Source: Candidatus Helarchaeota archaeon (GTDB taxonomy: Archaea > Asgardarchaeota > Lokiarchaeia > Helarchaeales > RDOG01). Taken from it: a stretch of 64,000 bases of DNA. Position numbers and translations under genes: made by a program. Location of the stretch: NCBI GenBank assembly GCA_019058315.1, contig JAHPZH010000006.1:1-64000 (forward strand), given 5' to 3'. Of this stretch, positions 16,522 through 27,069 are shown piece after piece. Under the pieces are notes generated by a model. It searched no databases. It was not told the origin of the DNA and worked only from the letters and a program-made list of their open reading frames with translations. Numbering within the stretch: position 1 is the first letter of the stretch; the number at the start of each line of letters is the position of its first letter.

Positions 16522-19500
16522 TTGGAAAAATCGGATCTGACTCAAATATTGATGAATGCCTTTTATTTGAATGATTCACAAGCAGAAATTTATGGTTTAT
16601 TACTTATAAAAGGAATTTTGACTTTAGGAGAAATAAGTTTATCGATAAATAAAAGCCAAGAAGAATGCAATAAAATAATCCAAGCCCTAATTAATCTTAA
16701 ACTTATTAAAAAGATCCCAGGAGCTGTTATTCGTTATAAAGCTTTACCTCCTTTTGAAGGTTTTTTTGCTCAGATAAAAAGATATCAGAAAATATTTGAG
16801 AATTTAAATGAAGAAATTTCAATAAATTCTAAAAAATTGATAAATGATTTCAAAAAAGATATGAAAACACATATGGAAGAGATTCAAGAATTATTTAAAA
16901 AACAGAGAGAAGACACAACAATATTAGAATTACAGAAAGAACATTATAATCGCGAAATTGCGGCTTATATTACAGAAATCAAAGATAACTCAGACAATCT
17001 TACTAATGAATTGAATAATTTTTTTACCACTTATTTAAATTCCTTTGAAGAGCGAATTAATATTATTAAAATTGAAGTAGATAAGAATTTTGCAGAGGTT
17101 TTAATTGAACTTAAAGATATTAAAGGAAAGAATAATGATTTCTTAGAAGAAAATTTAAGCACTTTAATCTCTCCACAAAAAGATTATATGAAAAAATTAA
17201 TTGAAATTCTTTTTTCAAACCTTGATACCTCATTTGATAGTATTAGTGGACAAGTCGAGAATTTAAAAAGGGAATTAACTAATATTACTTCAAAAAACGG
17301 AGACATTCTAATAGATTTTTCTTCAGATTTACAAAATAAAATAATGGGTTTTCTCACTGAACAGCATGATAATTTAAATATCTCTATTTTAGAACTTAAA
17401 GATAAAGTCTTAAATAGTGAAAATCAAATACAAGAAATGTTCTCAAATAAAAGCTCAGATCTAGAAAATAATTTGATAAAGGCATTAATTGCACTTCAAG
17501 ATGAAATAGATCGAGCCTTACAAATCTTAAAAGAAAAAGATACCGAGTTGATGAATTCATTTTTCCAAAAGCTAGAAGAGAGATTATTGGAACAAGTTAG
17601 AGAGTTATCTGAAATGTTTGACTTGAATAAATCTCTTATTGTAGAAAATACTGAATTTTTAAACAAAAATTTAAAAGATTTATTAAATTCCTATTTAACT
17701 GATTACGCAAGCTTCTCTAATGAGCTTAAGACAAAATTTGAAACAAATATTGATCAAGTTAAAGATATTTTAAATGAAGTAATAAAAAAATTAAACGATA
17801 AAATGATGAGCACTATCTCAAGTCATCGTAAAGCAACTGAAAAAAACTCTAATGACCTAGAACTTGAATTAACTGATAAATTAAAACAAAGTTATGATCT
17901 ACTTCAAAATGAAATATCCAATCTATTGCAGAAAAATTCAACAGAATTCCAAAATTCATTAACAAGTTTCAAAGAAAATACTATGATTTTGAAAGAGGAT
18001 TTATTACAAAATTTAAATTCTACTCAATCTACAATCCAAAAAAATTCAACAGAAACCCAAAATGAAATTTTTAAAATTATTGATTCTCAATTAAAAACAA
18101 TTGAAAAGGAAGATACTGCAATAGAAGCCCAATTAAAAGAAAAAATAATTGAGGAATTTGAAAAATTAAATTCTGAAATAAACTCAACAAAAACTGATAT
18201 CCTATCTTTTTTTTCAGCTAATATTAAAGATTTAGAAAAAGATCCAACAGTATTTAAAGATAAAATAACAAAATTGATAACTAATCAACTTAATTCTTTA
18301 GAAAAGGATGGATTATTATTAAATGAATCTATTAAAACTACAAATTCCAACTTTATTATTCAATTTAAAAATATCATGAGTCAATTACAAAATAGATTTA
18401 CCGAAACTTCAAATAAATATTATAATGGTTTAAAAGATTATCTATTGACTTTAGATAAAGATATTATTAGTATTACGGATGATAGATTAAACCACTTAAA
18501 AGATAAAATTTCATTTTTTCAGGAAAATTTAAATAACATATTAGGAAAATGTTCAAATTATTTAAAAAATGTGCAAGACTTTGAAAATAGAATAATAAGC
18601 GATTTAAAAAGACATATTGAGATGATGAAAAAATCAGCGACAATAATCACTGATAATATTTCAAATTTAATGGATAAACAAATAAGCGATCATAATTTAG
18701 CTACTGAGTCTTTTAAAAGTTCTTATTCTAAATCTATTAATAAAGAAATAAGTTCCGCAGAAGAAAACCTTACTAATCTTTTAAATCTAATTAATACTTC
18801 ATTTCAAGCGAATTCAAAAACTGTAAGAAATAATTTCGATGAGGTAGAGCAGAAAATTCCTGATATTATAGATAGATCTTTTCTTGAACATAAGACTTCA
18901 AATGAAGATTTAAGTGCCAATTTGAAAAAATTACTAACCAATCACTTAATAGATTATTCAGCATTATCCAAAACACAAAAGGAAAAAATTAAACCAAGTA
19001 TTGATCAGATTGGGGATATTTTAAAGAGTTTGAACAAGAAATTAAATACAAAAATAACAAATACGATTAAAAAAAATGTAAATAATAATGAAAAATTGGC
19101 AGTGGATCTTGAATCTAATTTAATAAATGGATTAAAACAGAATTATGACATATTCCAATCTGAGATCTCTAACTTAATTAATAACATAACTTCAGGTTTT
19201 CAATCAACAATAATTCAATTTAAGCAGAATATAAACACATTAAATGATGATTTATTTCAGAATTTAATCACATTTCAATCTTCTATACAAAAAAACGTAA
19301 AAGGCACTAAAGATGAAATTTTTAAAATAATAAATTCTCAATTAGCAACAATAGAAAAAGAATGTAACACATTAGAAACTCAATTAAAAGAAAAAATCAT
19401 TAAAGATTATGAAGAATTAAATTCTGAAATAAATTTGGTAAAAAATGAATCATCTAATTTTCTTTCAAATTATCTTGCAGAATTAGAAAAAGATTCTGGA

Positions 19501-21720
19501 TTAATTAAAGATAAAATATCAAAATTAATAAGTTCACAGATTAACAATTTGGAAAAAGATTTGCTTTTATTAAATGAATCAATAAAAACTACAATTTCTA
19601 GTTTTACTAGTCAATTTGTACTAGTAATAGAGCAACTACAAAATAGAGCTATTGAAACATCTAACAATTATTATACAGGATCAAAAGATCATTTTGCTAC
19701 TTTAACAAAAGAATTTTTTGAAATCGTTAACGAACGAACAAATACTTCAAAAAATAAGATGATTTCTTACCAAGAACAATTTTCAAATATTATAGAAAAA
19801 AGAATAAAATATTTCGACAATATTAAAACATTCGAGAGACGTTTTTCCCAAGATTTTAAGAGACATATCGATATGATAAAAAAATCAACGGCCATTATTA
19901 TTGATAATGTTTCTAATTTAATGAATAAACAGATAAGTGAATTTAATTTAGCTTCTGAGTCCTTTAAGAGTCATTATTCAAAAATTATTAACAAAGAAAT
20001 AAGTTCGTCTGAAGAATCTCTAACTAATCTATTTAATCTTATTGATAATACTCTTCAAGATAATTTAAAAAAGACAAAAGATATTTTTAATGAATTGGAT
20101 TCGGAAATACCTAAAATATTCGACAGTTCAATGTTAGAACATAATAAAATTAATGAAGCTTTAGGAAAAGATGTAACAGAGCTCGTAAATACATATTTTT
20201 TAGATTGGCGTGTTAATATTGATAAAATACGTAATGATTTAGAATTTGTTACAAAGCATATAGAAAATGCAGAAAAAAACTCTCGCAAATTTCGTTCTAA
20301 TATTCGAGAAAATTTTCTAGGTCAAATTGATAAGTTTAACTTGTCAATTAATGATCTTCAAGATCAAATAAATTATACAACTGAGAATAATATAAAAAGT
20401 CTTAAAACATTCTTAAATTCGTTAAAAATGGGTAAAGACAAAGCAATTTATAATCTTCTTACACAAATAAAAAATTCTGTAAATTCTAATAAGTCATCTT
20501 TCTCAAATTCATTTGACCTAATCCTAGAAGACATAAAAAGAAATCTAATATCAAATCAAGATTCTATTTCTACATCAATTACAGATAATTCAAGGATGTT
20601 AAAAAAACAAATAGATATTCAACAAGAAAAACTAACCCAATCTTTAAATGAATTAAAGGTTTTATTAACAACAAATTTTTTGGAAAAGAGTAAAGAAAAA
20701 TTGGAAACTTTGTCTCATACGCTTATTCCTGATTTAAGGTCGAAAATTGGACCAATTAAGGATAATATTTCAAATATTTTTAATCAAAACAAGGAAAACT
20801 TTGAATCTTTTCAATTAAATCTTAAGAAAAATTTTCAAAAAATTTCTGATCAAATCCTTAAAGATTATGAATTCAAAATTCAAACAATAACAGAATCAAT
20901 AAATAATAGCATTATGTCTCAGTTTGAAGATAGAAGAGAAATAGTTTTAAAAATTGTTGAAAATACGAATAATTTACTAAAAAAGGAAGCCGAGAAAACA
21001 CAACTCCTTATGGAGAATCTTAATGAGAGTTTTGAAAATAATACTGACAATCAACTATCAAATATCCTAAGACTTTTGAATATATTAGATTCAAAATTAA
21101 TTGAAATTCTTGAACAATTTCCAGCTAAAAAAATCGAACCTTTAAGTAAAATTGTTGATAAAATACAAGTAAATCTTGAAAATGTTAATAATGAAAATCA
21201 AACTACTCTTGAAATACTAAGAACCACGTTGAATGAGATAGATAAAGGTACATATGTAGACATGGAGAAAACTTGGAATATAACTTCTAGTGAATCGATA
21301 TTAGATCACATATTTGATATGATTTCCCGAATTAAAAGATCAATTACAATCATTTTACCTAATTTATCTTTAGTAGATCTTGAACTTTTAAATGATTTTG
21401 ACCAAAAATTAATGATGCATATTTTTACAACTGTTAATACCAAGGAAGATAATCAAATTATTACTGAGTTACTTTCTCGGAGTAATATTAGAATATGGAA
21501 TATTAATGGAAATTTTCCCTTATTTTGTGCTGTAAAGGATGCAGAAGAGATGATACTTGCGCCATATACAGAAAATGAAAAAGAAATTGTTGGAATAGTA
21601 ACTGAACAAACAGAATATATAAATTTATTCAAAAATATTTTAGGACCATTTTTCCAAACAGTGTCTAATGAAGTAAAAATAGTAGATAAGGGACCTAAGG
21701 CAACAATATCACCTAATTAA
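16522..21720 (+). CDS. Giant TrmB-like protein: N-terminal HTH, ~1500-residue coiled coil, C-terminal TrmB-type domain
   Basis: A 1732-residue protein starting at TTG 16522. Residues 1-85 look like a TrmB-type winged helix (FYLNDSQAEIYGLLLIKG, then LGEISLSINKSQEECNKIIQ). Residues about 90-1580 are almost entirely charged heptad-like helix. Within this lies a tandem duplication of about 417 residues: 384-800 and 800-1217 share aligned segments such as EIFKIIDSQLKTIEKE with EIFKIINSQLATIEKE, and LLLNESIKTT in both. The last 150 residues (RIKRSITIILPNLSLVDLEL, then IRIWNINGNFPLFCAVKDAE) resemble the phospholipase-D-like ligand domain of TrmB regulators. Ordinary TrmB proteins are about 250-350 residues. 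No transmembrane segment is seen. The function is unknown; a DNA-tethered scaffold is one idea. Confidence 0.7.
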   Translation: MEKSDLTQILMNAFYLNDSQAEIYGLLLIKGILTLGEISLSINKSQEECNKIIQALINLKLIKKIPGAVIRYKALPPFEGFFAQIKRYQKIFENLNEEISINSKKLINDFKKDMKTHMEEIQELFKKQREDTTILELQKEHYNREIAAYITEIKDNSDNLTNELNNFFTTYLNSFEERINIIKIEVDKNFAEVLIELKDIKGKNNDFLEENLSTLISPQKDYMKKLIEILFSNLDTSFDSISGQVENLKRELTNITSKNGDILIDFSSDLQNKIMGFLTEQHDNLNISILELKDKVLNSENQIQEMFSNKSSDLENNLIKALIALQDEIDRALQILKEKDTELMNSFFQKLEERLLEQVRELSEMFDLNKSLIVENTEFLNKNLKDLLNSYLTDYASFSNELKTKFETNIDQVKDILNEVIKKLNDKMMSTISSHRKATEKNSNDLELELTDKLKQSYDLLQNEISNLLQKNSTEFQNSLTSFKENTMILKEDLLQNLNSTQSTIQKNSTETQNEIFKIIDSQLKTIEKEDTAIEAQLKEKIIEEFEKLNSEINSTKTDILSFFSANIKDLEKDPTVFKDKITKLITNQLNSLEKDGLLLNESIKTTNSNFIIQFKNIMSQLQNRFTETSNKYYNGLKDYLLTLDKDIISITDDRLNHLKDKISFFQENLNNILGKCSNYLKNVQDFENRIISDLKRHIEMMKKSATIITDNISNLMDKQISDHNLATESFKSSYSKSINKEISSAEENLTNLLNLINTSFQANSKTVRNNFDEVEQKIPDIIDRSFLEHKTSNEDLSANLKKLLTNHLIDYSALSKTQKEKIKPSIDQIGDILKSLNKKLNTKITNTIKKNVNNNEKLAVDLESNLINGLKQNYDIFQSEISNLINNITSGFQSTIIQFKQNINTLNDDLFQNLITFQSSIQKNVKGTKDEIFKIINSQLATIEKECNTLETQLKEKIIKDYEELNSEINLVKNESSNFLSNYLAELEKDSGLIKDKISKLISSQINNLEKDLLLLNESIKTTISSFTSQFVLVIEQLQNRAIETSNNYYTGSKDHFATLTKEFFEIVNERTNTSKNKMISYQEQFSNIIEKRIKYFDNIKTFERRFSQDFKRHIDMIKKSTAIIIDNVSNLMNKQISEFNLASESFKSHYSKIINKEISSSEESLTNLFNLIDNTLQDNLKKTKDIFNELDSEIPKIFDSSMLEHNKINEALGKDVTELVNTYFLDWRVNIDKIRNDLEFVTKHIENAEKNSRKFRSNIRENFLGQIDKFNLSINDLQDQINYTTENNIKSLKTFLNSLKMGKDKAIYNLLTQIKNSVNSNKSSFSNSFDLILEDIKRNLISNQDSISTSITDNSRMLKKQIDIQQEKLTQSLNELKVLLTTNFLEKSKEKLETLSHTLIPDLRSKIGPIKDNISNIFNQNKENFESFQLNLKKNFQKISDQILKDYEFKIQTITESINNSIMSQFEDRREIVLKIVENTNNLLKKEAEKTQLLMENLNESFENNTDNQLSNILRLLNILDSKLIEILEQFPAKKIEPLSKIVDKIQVNLENVNNENQTTLEILRTTLNEIDKGTYVDMEKTWNITSSESILDHIFDMISRIKRSITIILPNLSLVDLELLNDFDQKLMMHIFTTVNTKEDNQIITELLSRSNIRIWNINGNFPLFCAVKDAEEMILAPYTENEKEIVGIVTEQTEYINLFKNILGPFFQTVSNEVKIVDKGPKATISPN

Positions 21721-21771
21721 AATTCAAATTTGAATTAAATTGTTAAAAATGAAAATATATAATGAGATTAT

Positions 21772-24612
21772 TTACTTATAAATTCTTTTAACAACTTTTT
21801 CTGTTGCTTTTCTATCTCTCCAATTCCAAAATATCTTTTGAATTTCTATAGTGGGGATTATAGATGCACTTAGAAGCAGGATTATTACCCAATCTATAAA
21901 TCCAAGAGGAACCGTTTTGAAGGCAATTTGTACTCCTGGTGTATAAATTACAAAACACTGCATCATAATTGATATAATTATCGAAATATAGAGAAATTTA
22001 TTATGTGTCTTGAGCTTGAAGAGCGATTTTGTCAGAGATCTGGTTTCAAATGCACGGAACATTTCAAACATTACAAGTGTTGTAAATGCTATTGTATATG
22101 CTCGATGCAAATTATCTTGGGGGATTATAGAGAAGGAATTAAGGAATGGTAAGAGATAAAAGAGAAAGCCAAATAAAGTACCAGCGGCTATGACCACACC
22201 AATTATTAACATATTAATTATAAATTGACCTGGAATTACCCCCTCTTTTGGGTCTCTTGGTTTTTGATCCATTATATTAGGATCTCCTGGTTCCCAACTA
22301 AAACTTGTTGCTGGAAGCCCATCGGTAGTTAAATTTACCCATAGTATTGTGATTGCATTGAGTGGTAAAACAAATTCTACCATATTTATACCTGTCATAA
22401 CTTGAATTCCAATCATAGAAGCAACAAACATAGTTATAATTTCTCCAGTATTACAAGATAACAAGAAAAAGATAAATTTTCGGATGTTATCATATATTAT
22501 CCGCCCTTGTTCCACCGCACTTACAATTGTGGCGAAATTATCGTCGGCTAATACCATATCAGACGCTTCTTTTGATACTTCAGTACCGGTTATTCCCATT
22601 GCAACACCTATATCTGCCTTTTTCAAAGCAGGGGCATCATTTACTCCATCGCCAGTCATTGCAACAACTTGTCCAGTTTCTTGTAAAGCACTACAAATTC
22701 TGACCTTGTGTTCTGGACTAGTGCGTGCATATATGTTATGTTCTTTAATAACTTCTTTTAATTCTTCATCACTTAATTTATCTAACTCTGCACCAGTATA
22801 TGCTTTGGCATCTTTATGATGTATTAATCCCAAGTTATAACCAATAGCAGTTGCTGTATCTGGATTATCTCCTGTTATCATGATGGTGTGAATCCCTGCA
22901 TTATATGTTAAATTAATTGAATCTTTAATTTCAGGTCTTGGAGGATCAATAGCGTAGGTCATACCTACAAATATCAGCTCATTTTCAATATCAAGAGATA
23001 TATCGTCTACTTTATTTTCATCAAACGATTCCAGCTTTTTATATGCATAAGCTAGCCCCCTTAATGCTTCTTCTGCCATCCCTGTATTAACTTCAATGAG
23101 ATGTGTTTTAATATCTTGAGATAAATCTATTATCTGCCCTTTTAAATTAATCTTGATAGATTTTTCTATAATTTGTTCTGGTGCACCTTTTACAAATGCA
23201 AAGTATTCATTATTTTCACTTTTATGAATTGTCGTCATAGCTTTCCGTGTACTATCAAAAGGTATTTCCCCAACACGTGGGTATTGCTTTTTAAGTTCAT
23301 CATGATGAATTCCTGCTTTTTCTGCTAATACTACTAAGCATCCTTCTGTTGGATCACCATAAATTTCAAAAGTATTATTTTCTTGAATTAAAGCAGAATC
23401 ATTACAAAGTGCAGCAATTTTTATTAGCTGAACAAATTCAGGAATAGATTTTGGTAAAATCTCTTCATTCATAATATAAAATTTGCCTATAGGTTCGTAT
23501 CCAATACCCGTAACCATAACAATTTTATCATTTATGAAAACACGTTGAATCGTCATTTCATTTTTTGTTAACGTACCAGTTTTATCGCTGCATATTGTTG
23601 TTGTACAGCCCAGAGTTTCTACCGCAGGTAATTTCCGGATTATTGCATGCCTTGCTGACATCCTTGTAACACCCAGAGCTAATGAAATTGTTACAACTGC
23701 TGGTAAACCCTCTGGAACTGCAGCAACTGCTAAGCCAACTGCTGCAGAAAATAAATAAGTTATATCATGGATATTTAGTCTACCTAAAGTAAAGATTAAT
23801 CTAATGATTCCAGTAATAAAAACAACAAAACATATTATGATGATAAAAATTCCTAAGCTTTTGCTAAGCTTATTCATTTTTCTTTGGAGTGGCGTTACCT
23901 TATCTTCAAATTTTTGTATCATTCCAGCAATTTTTCCTACTTCACTATTCATCCCTGTGCCAATCACAATCCCCTCACCTCGTCCATATGTTACTATAGT
24001 TGTTGAATATGCCATATTTATACGTTCGGTTAAACTAGCTTCTTCTGGTAAAGTTTTACTAATTTTTTTAGTAGGGACTGATTCACCAGTTAAAACAGCT
24101 TGTTTAATTTTTAAATTTATTGCCTCATATAGACGTACATCTGCTGCTATTTTATCACCTGTATTCAATATTAGTATATCTCCAGGAACCACCTCTCTGG
24201 CAGGTATTTTTACTTGCTTTTGATCTCGTCTTACCAAAGCTTGGGGTGCAGCCATTTTCTTTAAAGCTTCTAAACTTCTTTCAGATTTATTTTCTTGATA
24301 TACTCCAATTATAGCATTTGCAATAAGAATTGCAAAAATAACAATTGCATCCATCCATGAAGTTTCCTCGAGTCCAAATATCCACAACATTAAGGATATT
24401 ATTGCCGCTCCGATTAATAACCAAATTAAAAAATCCTTAAATTGATCCATAAACATTTGAATTATTGTTTTCTTTTTCTTTACAATCAATTCATTCGGTC
24501 CATATTTTTCCATTCTTTCTTCAATTTCGCTACTGCTTAGACCGTTTTTGGTTGTTTCGAATTCTTGAAATACATCTTCTATTTCAACAGCATGAATTTT
24601 TTTTGTATTCAT
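21772..24612 (-). CDS. P2-type cation-transporting ATPase (Ca2+/Na+/K+ pump family)
   Basis: A 946-residue ATP-driven ion pump. It has the N-terminal cation ATPase domain (VFQEFETTKNGLSSSEIEER), paired transmembrane helices near 60-110, the actuator loop motif LTGESVPT near 174, helices 3-4 with the ion-binding AAVPEGLPAVV near 297-307, the phosphorylated Asp in CSDKTGTLTKNEM near 341, the nucleotide site FVKGAPEQ near 480, and the hinge MTGDGVNDAPALKKADIG near 652. Six C-terminal helices follow. PEGLP is shared by SERCA-like, PMR1-like and Na+-type P2 pumps, so the ion cannot be fixed. It is divergent from Orc1/Cdc6 across a 500-bp gap. Confidence 0.93.
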   Translation of the reverse strand: MNTKKIHAVEIEDVFQEFETTKNGLSSSEIEERMEKYGPNELIVKKKKTIIQMFMDQFKDFLIWLLIGAAIISLMLWIFGLEETSWMDAIVIFAILIANAIIGVYQENKSERSLEALKKMAAPQALVRRDQKQVKIPAREVVPGDILILNTGDKIAADVRLYEAINLKIKQAVLTGESVPTKKISKTLPEEASLTERINMAYSTTIVTYGRGEGIVIGTGMNSEVGKIAGMIQKFEDKVTPLQRKMNKLSKSLGIFIIIICFVVFITGIIRLIFTLGRLNIHDITYLFSAAVGLAVAAVPEGLPAVVTISLALGVTRMSARHAIIRKLPAVETLGCTTTICSDKTGTLTKNEMTIQRVFINDKIVMVTGIGYEPIGKFYIMNEEILPKSIPEFVQLIKIAALCNDSALIQENNTFEIYGDPTEGCLVVLAEKAGIHHDELKKQYPRVGEIPFDSTRKAMTTIHKSENNEYFAFVKGAPEQIIEKSIKINLKGQIIDLSQDIKTHLIEVNTGMAEEALRGLAYAYKKLESFDENKVDDISLDIENELIFVGMTYAIDPPRPEIKDSINLTYNAGIHTIMITGDNPDTATAIGYNLGLIHHKDAKAYTGAELDKLSDEELKEVIKEHNIYARTSPEHKVRICSALQETGQVVAMTGDGVNDAPALKKADIGVAMGITGTEVSKEASDMVLADDNFATIVSAVEQGRIIYDNIRKFIFFLLSCNTGEIITMFVASMIGIQVMTGINMVEFVLPLNAITILWVNLTTDGLPATSFSWEPGDPNIMDQKPRDPKEGVIPGQFIINMLIIGVVIAAGTLFGFLFYLLPFLNSFSIIPQDNLHRAYTIAFTTLVMFEMFRAFETRSLTKSLFKLKTHNKFLYISIIISIMMQCFVIYTPGVQIAFKTVPLGFIDWVIILLLSASIIPTIEIQKIFWNWRDRKATEKVVKRIYK

Positions 24613-24736
24613 TTCATTTCCCTAATTTATTAATGTTTAAATTATCAATTTCTTAATAAAATCGCTGCTCATAATTTCTTAATTTATAAAATTTTTCTTA
24701 ATTATTTCAATATCCTTTGACCAGATAAGTTCAAAA

Positions 24737-24770
24737 AATAAAACCAAATCTCTTTAAAAAAGGTTTTATT
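24737..24770. repeat. 9-bp inverted repeat in the ATPase-cdc6 intergenic region
   Basis: AATAAAACC (24737-24745) and GGTTTTATT (24762-24770) are exact inverted repeats separated by 16 nt. It lies about 125 bp upstream of the ATPase start. It may be a regulatory site or chance in AT-rich DNA. Apart from this and the ORB-like site, I see nothing else in the 500-bp gap 24613-25112. Confidence 0.3.
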
Positions 24771-25036
24771 TTCATTCTCTATTTTGTCTTTACTAAAATA
24801 TATTTTTTACAAATGTTTTTTATGTTTAATTAATTCAAATTTATATTTAATTATTCAATTAGAATTTAATATAAAAATAACTACTTCTTTATTAAATCAC
24901 CATATTCTTAAATTTATTGTGAATATTTAATATAATCTATTTTTCTTTTTCTCAATTCAATCAATTCAAATAAAAAAGCTTTTAAATTATTCCAATAAAA
25001 GAGATCTTAAATTCCAAAGGAAATATAATCTACTAT

Positions 25037-25058
25037 AACCTTTATTTCCAATGGATTA
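25037..25058 (-). promoter_or_regulatory. ORB-like site upstream of orc1/cdc6
   Basis: On the minus strand this reads ATCCATTGGAAATAAAGG, matching the dyad and purine-rich part of archaeal origin recognition boxes (TTCCANTGGAAANNAAGGGG pattern), but the terminal G-string is weak. It lies 55 bp before the Orc1/Cdc6 start codon. It could be an autoregulatory or secondary origin site for the initiator. Confidence 0.45.
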
Positions 25059-25112
25059 GAAAATTATAGATAAAACATAACATATGATAGCGATTGGTGG
25101 AGTCAGAAAAAA

Positions 25113-26375
25113 TTGAAAAACGATAAACCTAATCCATTAGATGAAGTATTTGACAAATTTTTATCTGAAAAAAGCAAAATTTTTAAAAATAGAGACGTTT
25201 TGAGGCATTCTTTTGTTCCGGATGAACTACCTCATAGAGAAAAGCAATCTCGGCTAATTGCAGAGATTTTAGCACCTGCATTACAAGGATCTATACCTTC
25301 AAATATATTCTGTTATGGAAAAACTGGGACAGGCAAAACCATTGTTGCAAAATATGTTTTGAATTATTTAATAGATAAATGCAATGAAATGAATTTAACA
25401 ATTCCAATAACAGAACTCATCAATTGCCGGTTAGTGGATACCCCATATCGAGTACTTTCTAATCTATGTAAATCCGTTGGTGTTACAGTGCCTTTTACTG
25501 GTTTACCTACAGATGAAGTATATAAACGGTTTCAGCTTGCCTTAGATTCTAAAGAACAACTAATGATTATAGTATTAGATGAAGTTGATGAATTAGTAAA
25601 AAAAGATCATAAAAAGGGAAATGATATTCTCTATGATTTGACTCGAATGAATTATAATTTAGAGTATGCTCGTGTAAGCCTTATTGGAATCTCAAACGAT
25701 TTAAAATTCAAACAATACCTTGATCCCAGAGTTTTAAGTAGTCTTAGTGAAGAAGAATGCGTATTTGATGCTTATACAGCTAATGAACTGCAAGATATAT
25801 TAAATCAACGCGCTGGTATGGGATTTCATGAAAAAGTTCTAGAAGCAGGAGTAATTCCTTTTGTAAGTGCACTAGCGGCTCAAGAACATGGAGATGCGAG
25901 GAGAGCTTTAGATCTCCTACATAAAGCAGGCGATATTGCAGAAAGAAAGGGGCAAGAAATAGTTACAGAAGCAGATGTAAAAAAAGGTCAGAAAGCAATA
26001 GAAAGTGATATAGTATCTAATACAGTAAATAAAATGCCATTACAAAGTAAATTAATATTGTATAGTATCTATAAACTTGAAAATTTAGCTCTAGCAGATG
26101 AGATTAAAACAGGAGATGTTTATTATGCCTATTCTCAACTGTGTAAATCAATAAATATCGAATTCTTGACCCAAAGACGAGTAAGCGAATTAATTACAGA
26201 TTTGGATATGTTAGGAATTATCTCAGCAAGCGTTATTTCTAAGGGTAGATATGGCAGAACCAAAAAAATTCATTTACAAATTCCTAAAAAAGTAATTACT
26301 AATGTTGTAGAAAAAGATTATATGATAGAACGGTTAAAACCGGTCGATATAACATTAAATAAAGATAAAGAATAA
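25113..26375 (+). CDS. cdc6: Orc1/Cdc6 replication initiator ATPase
   Basis: A 420-residue archaeal initiator that binds origin recognition boxes and recruits MCM. The AAA+ domain has the N-terminal PDELPHREKQ, Walker A GKTGTGKTIVAKYVL near 69, Walker B IIVLDEVDEL near 153, sensor 1 GISNDLKFKQYLDPRV near 192, and sensor 2 HGDARRALDLLHKAG near 260. The C-terminal winged helix (about 310-400) includes YYAYSQLCKSINIEFLTQRR. The start is TTG at 25113. It lies about 15 kb from the candidate origin at 40.1-41.1 kb, rather than directly beside it as in many archaea, but has its own ORB-like sequence upstream. Confidence 0.95.
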   Translation: MKNDKPNPLDEVFDKFLSEKSKIFKNRDVLRHSFVPDELPHREKQSRLIAEILAPALQGSIPSNIFCYGKTGTGKTIVAKYVLNYLIDKCNEMNLTIPITELINCRLVDTPYRVLSNLCKSVGVTVPFTGLPTDEVYKRFQLALDSKEQLMIIVLDEVDELVKKDHKKGNDILYDLTRMNYNLEYARVSLIGISNDLKFKQYLDPRVLSSLSEEECVFDAYTANELQDILNQRAGMGFHEKVLEAGVIPFVSALAAQEHGDARRALDLLHKAGDIAERKGQEIVTEADVKKGQKAIESDIVSNTVNKMPLQSKLILYSIYKLENLALADEIKTGDVYYAYSQLCKSINIEFLTQRRVSELITDLDMLGIISASVISKGRYGRTKKIHLQIPKKVITNVVEKDYMIERLKPVDITLNKDKE

Positions 26376-26386
26376 TTTTTTTTTTC

Positions 26387-26872
26387 TTATTCTTCTAATA
26401 AGGGAATTTGTTCCACTTTTTCTGTTATCAATCTATATTCTCTTCTTCTTCTTGATCCACGCCTATCAAGAATTTTTTCCTCAAACATACGAGATAAATA
26501 AGTTGAGATTGTAGATAATTTAACTTCCTCTCTATACTCTGCTTGATAAAATTCTTGAATGTCTCTTGATGTAAACCAACCATATTTCATTTGTCTTTTT
26601 ATTATAATTAATAGCTTATCCATTATGCTTAAATTGTCTAACTCTAAATTTTCATCTTTTTGAATATTTTGTATGTAACTTTCATCAATGGTTTTTTTTA
26701 AATTAACATCTTGCGGGTTACGAATACTATTTACAATTTCCATAATTTTAGATGTTGAAATATCCTCCCCAAAGCTAAGTTTTTTGACTTTTCCTTTCTC
26801 ATCAAAGTCGATTTCAATTTTTCCCTTTTTATTAGTCATTAAATTGCTTCCAATTTTAATTTCACTTAACAT
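26387..26872 (-). CDS. Winged-helix DNA-binding protein
   Basis: A 161-residue protein. The N-terminal 60 residues look like a small beta-rich region (KGKIEIDFDEKGKVKKLSFG). Residues about 85-150 look like a winged helix (SIMDKLLIIIKRQMKYGWFT, then VKLSTISTYLSRMFEEKILD, then the basic wing RRGSRRRREYRLI). It converges on Orc1/Cdc6 with only 11 bp between stops. Targets cannot be predicted. The same general design recurs in archaeal transcription regulators. Confidence 0.6.
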   Translation of the reverse strand: MLSEIKIGSNLMTNKKGKIEIDFDEKGKVKKLSFGEDISTSKIMEIVNSIRNPQDVNLKKTIDESYIQNIQKDENLELDNLSIMDKLLIIIKRQMKYGWFTSRDIQEFYQAEYREEVKLSTISTYLSRMFEEKILDRRGSRRRREYRLITEKVEQIPLLEE

Positions 26873-27069
26873 AGCTATGCTTCTTGTGGAATATAAATAT
26901 GATTAATATCCAGATAATACGTTTTGATATATCACAATAGCAATCACGAGGTTATTTTTTTTGATAAATACATTTATCTGATAGTTACCCTTCTATCATT
27001 ACTCCATTAATATCTAGAGTTACTTTTTTTGTATATCTTTGTGATTTAGGTCCCACAGCTCTTGAGACA

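Noticed and set aside
23804..24656. Plus-strand frames opposite the P-type ATPase
   Set aside because: They mirror hydrophobic segments of the transporter and are not independent genes.
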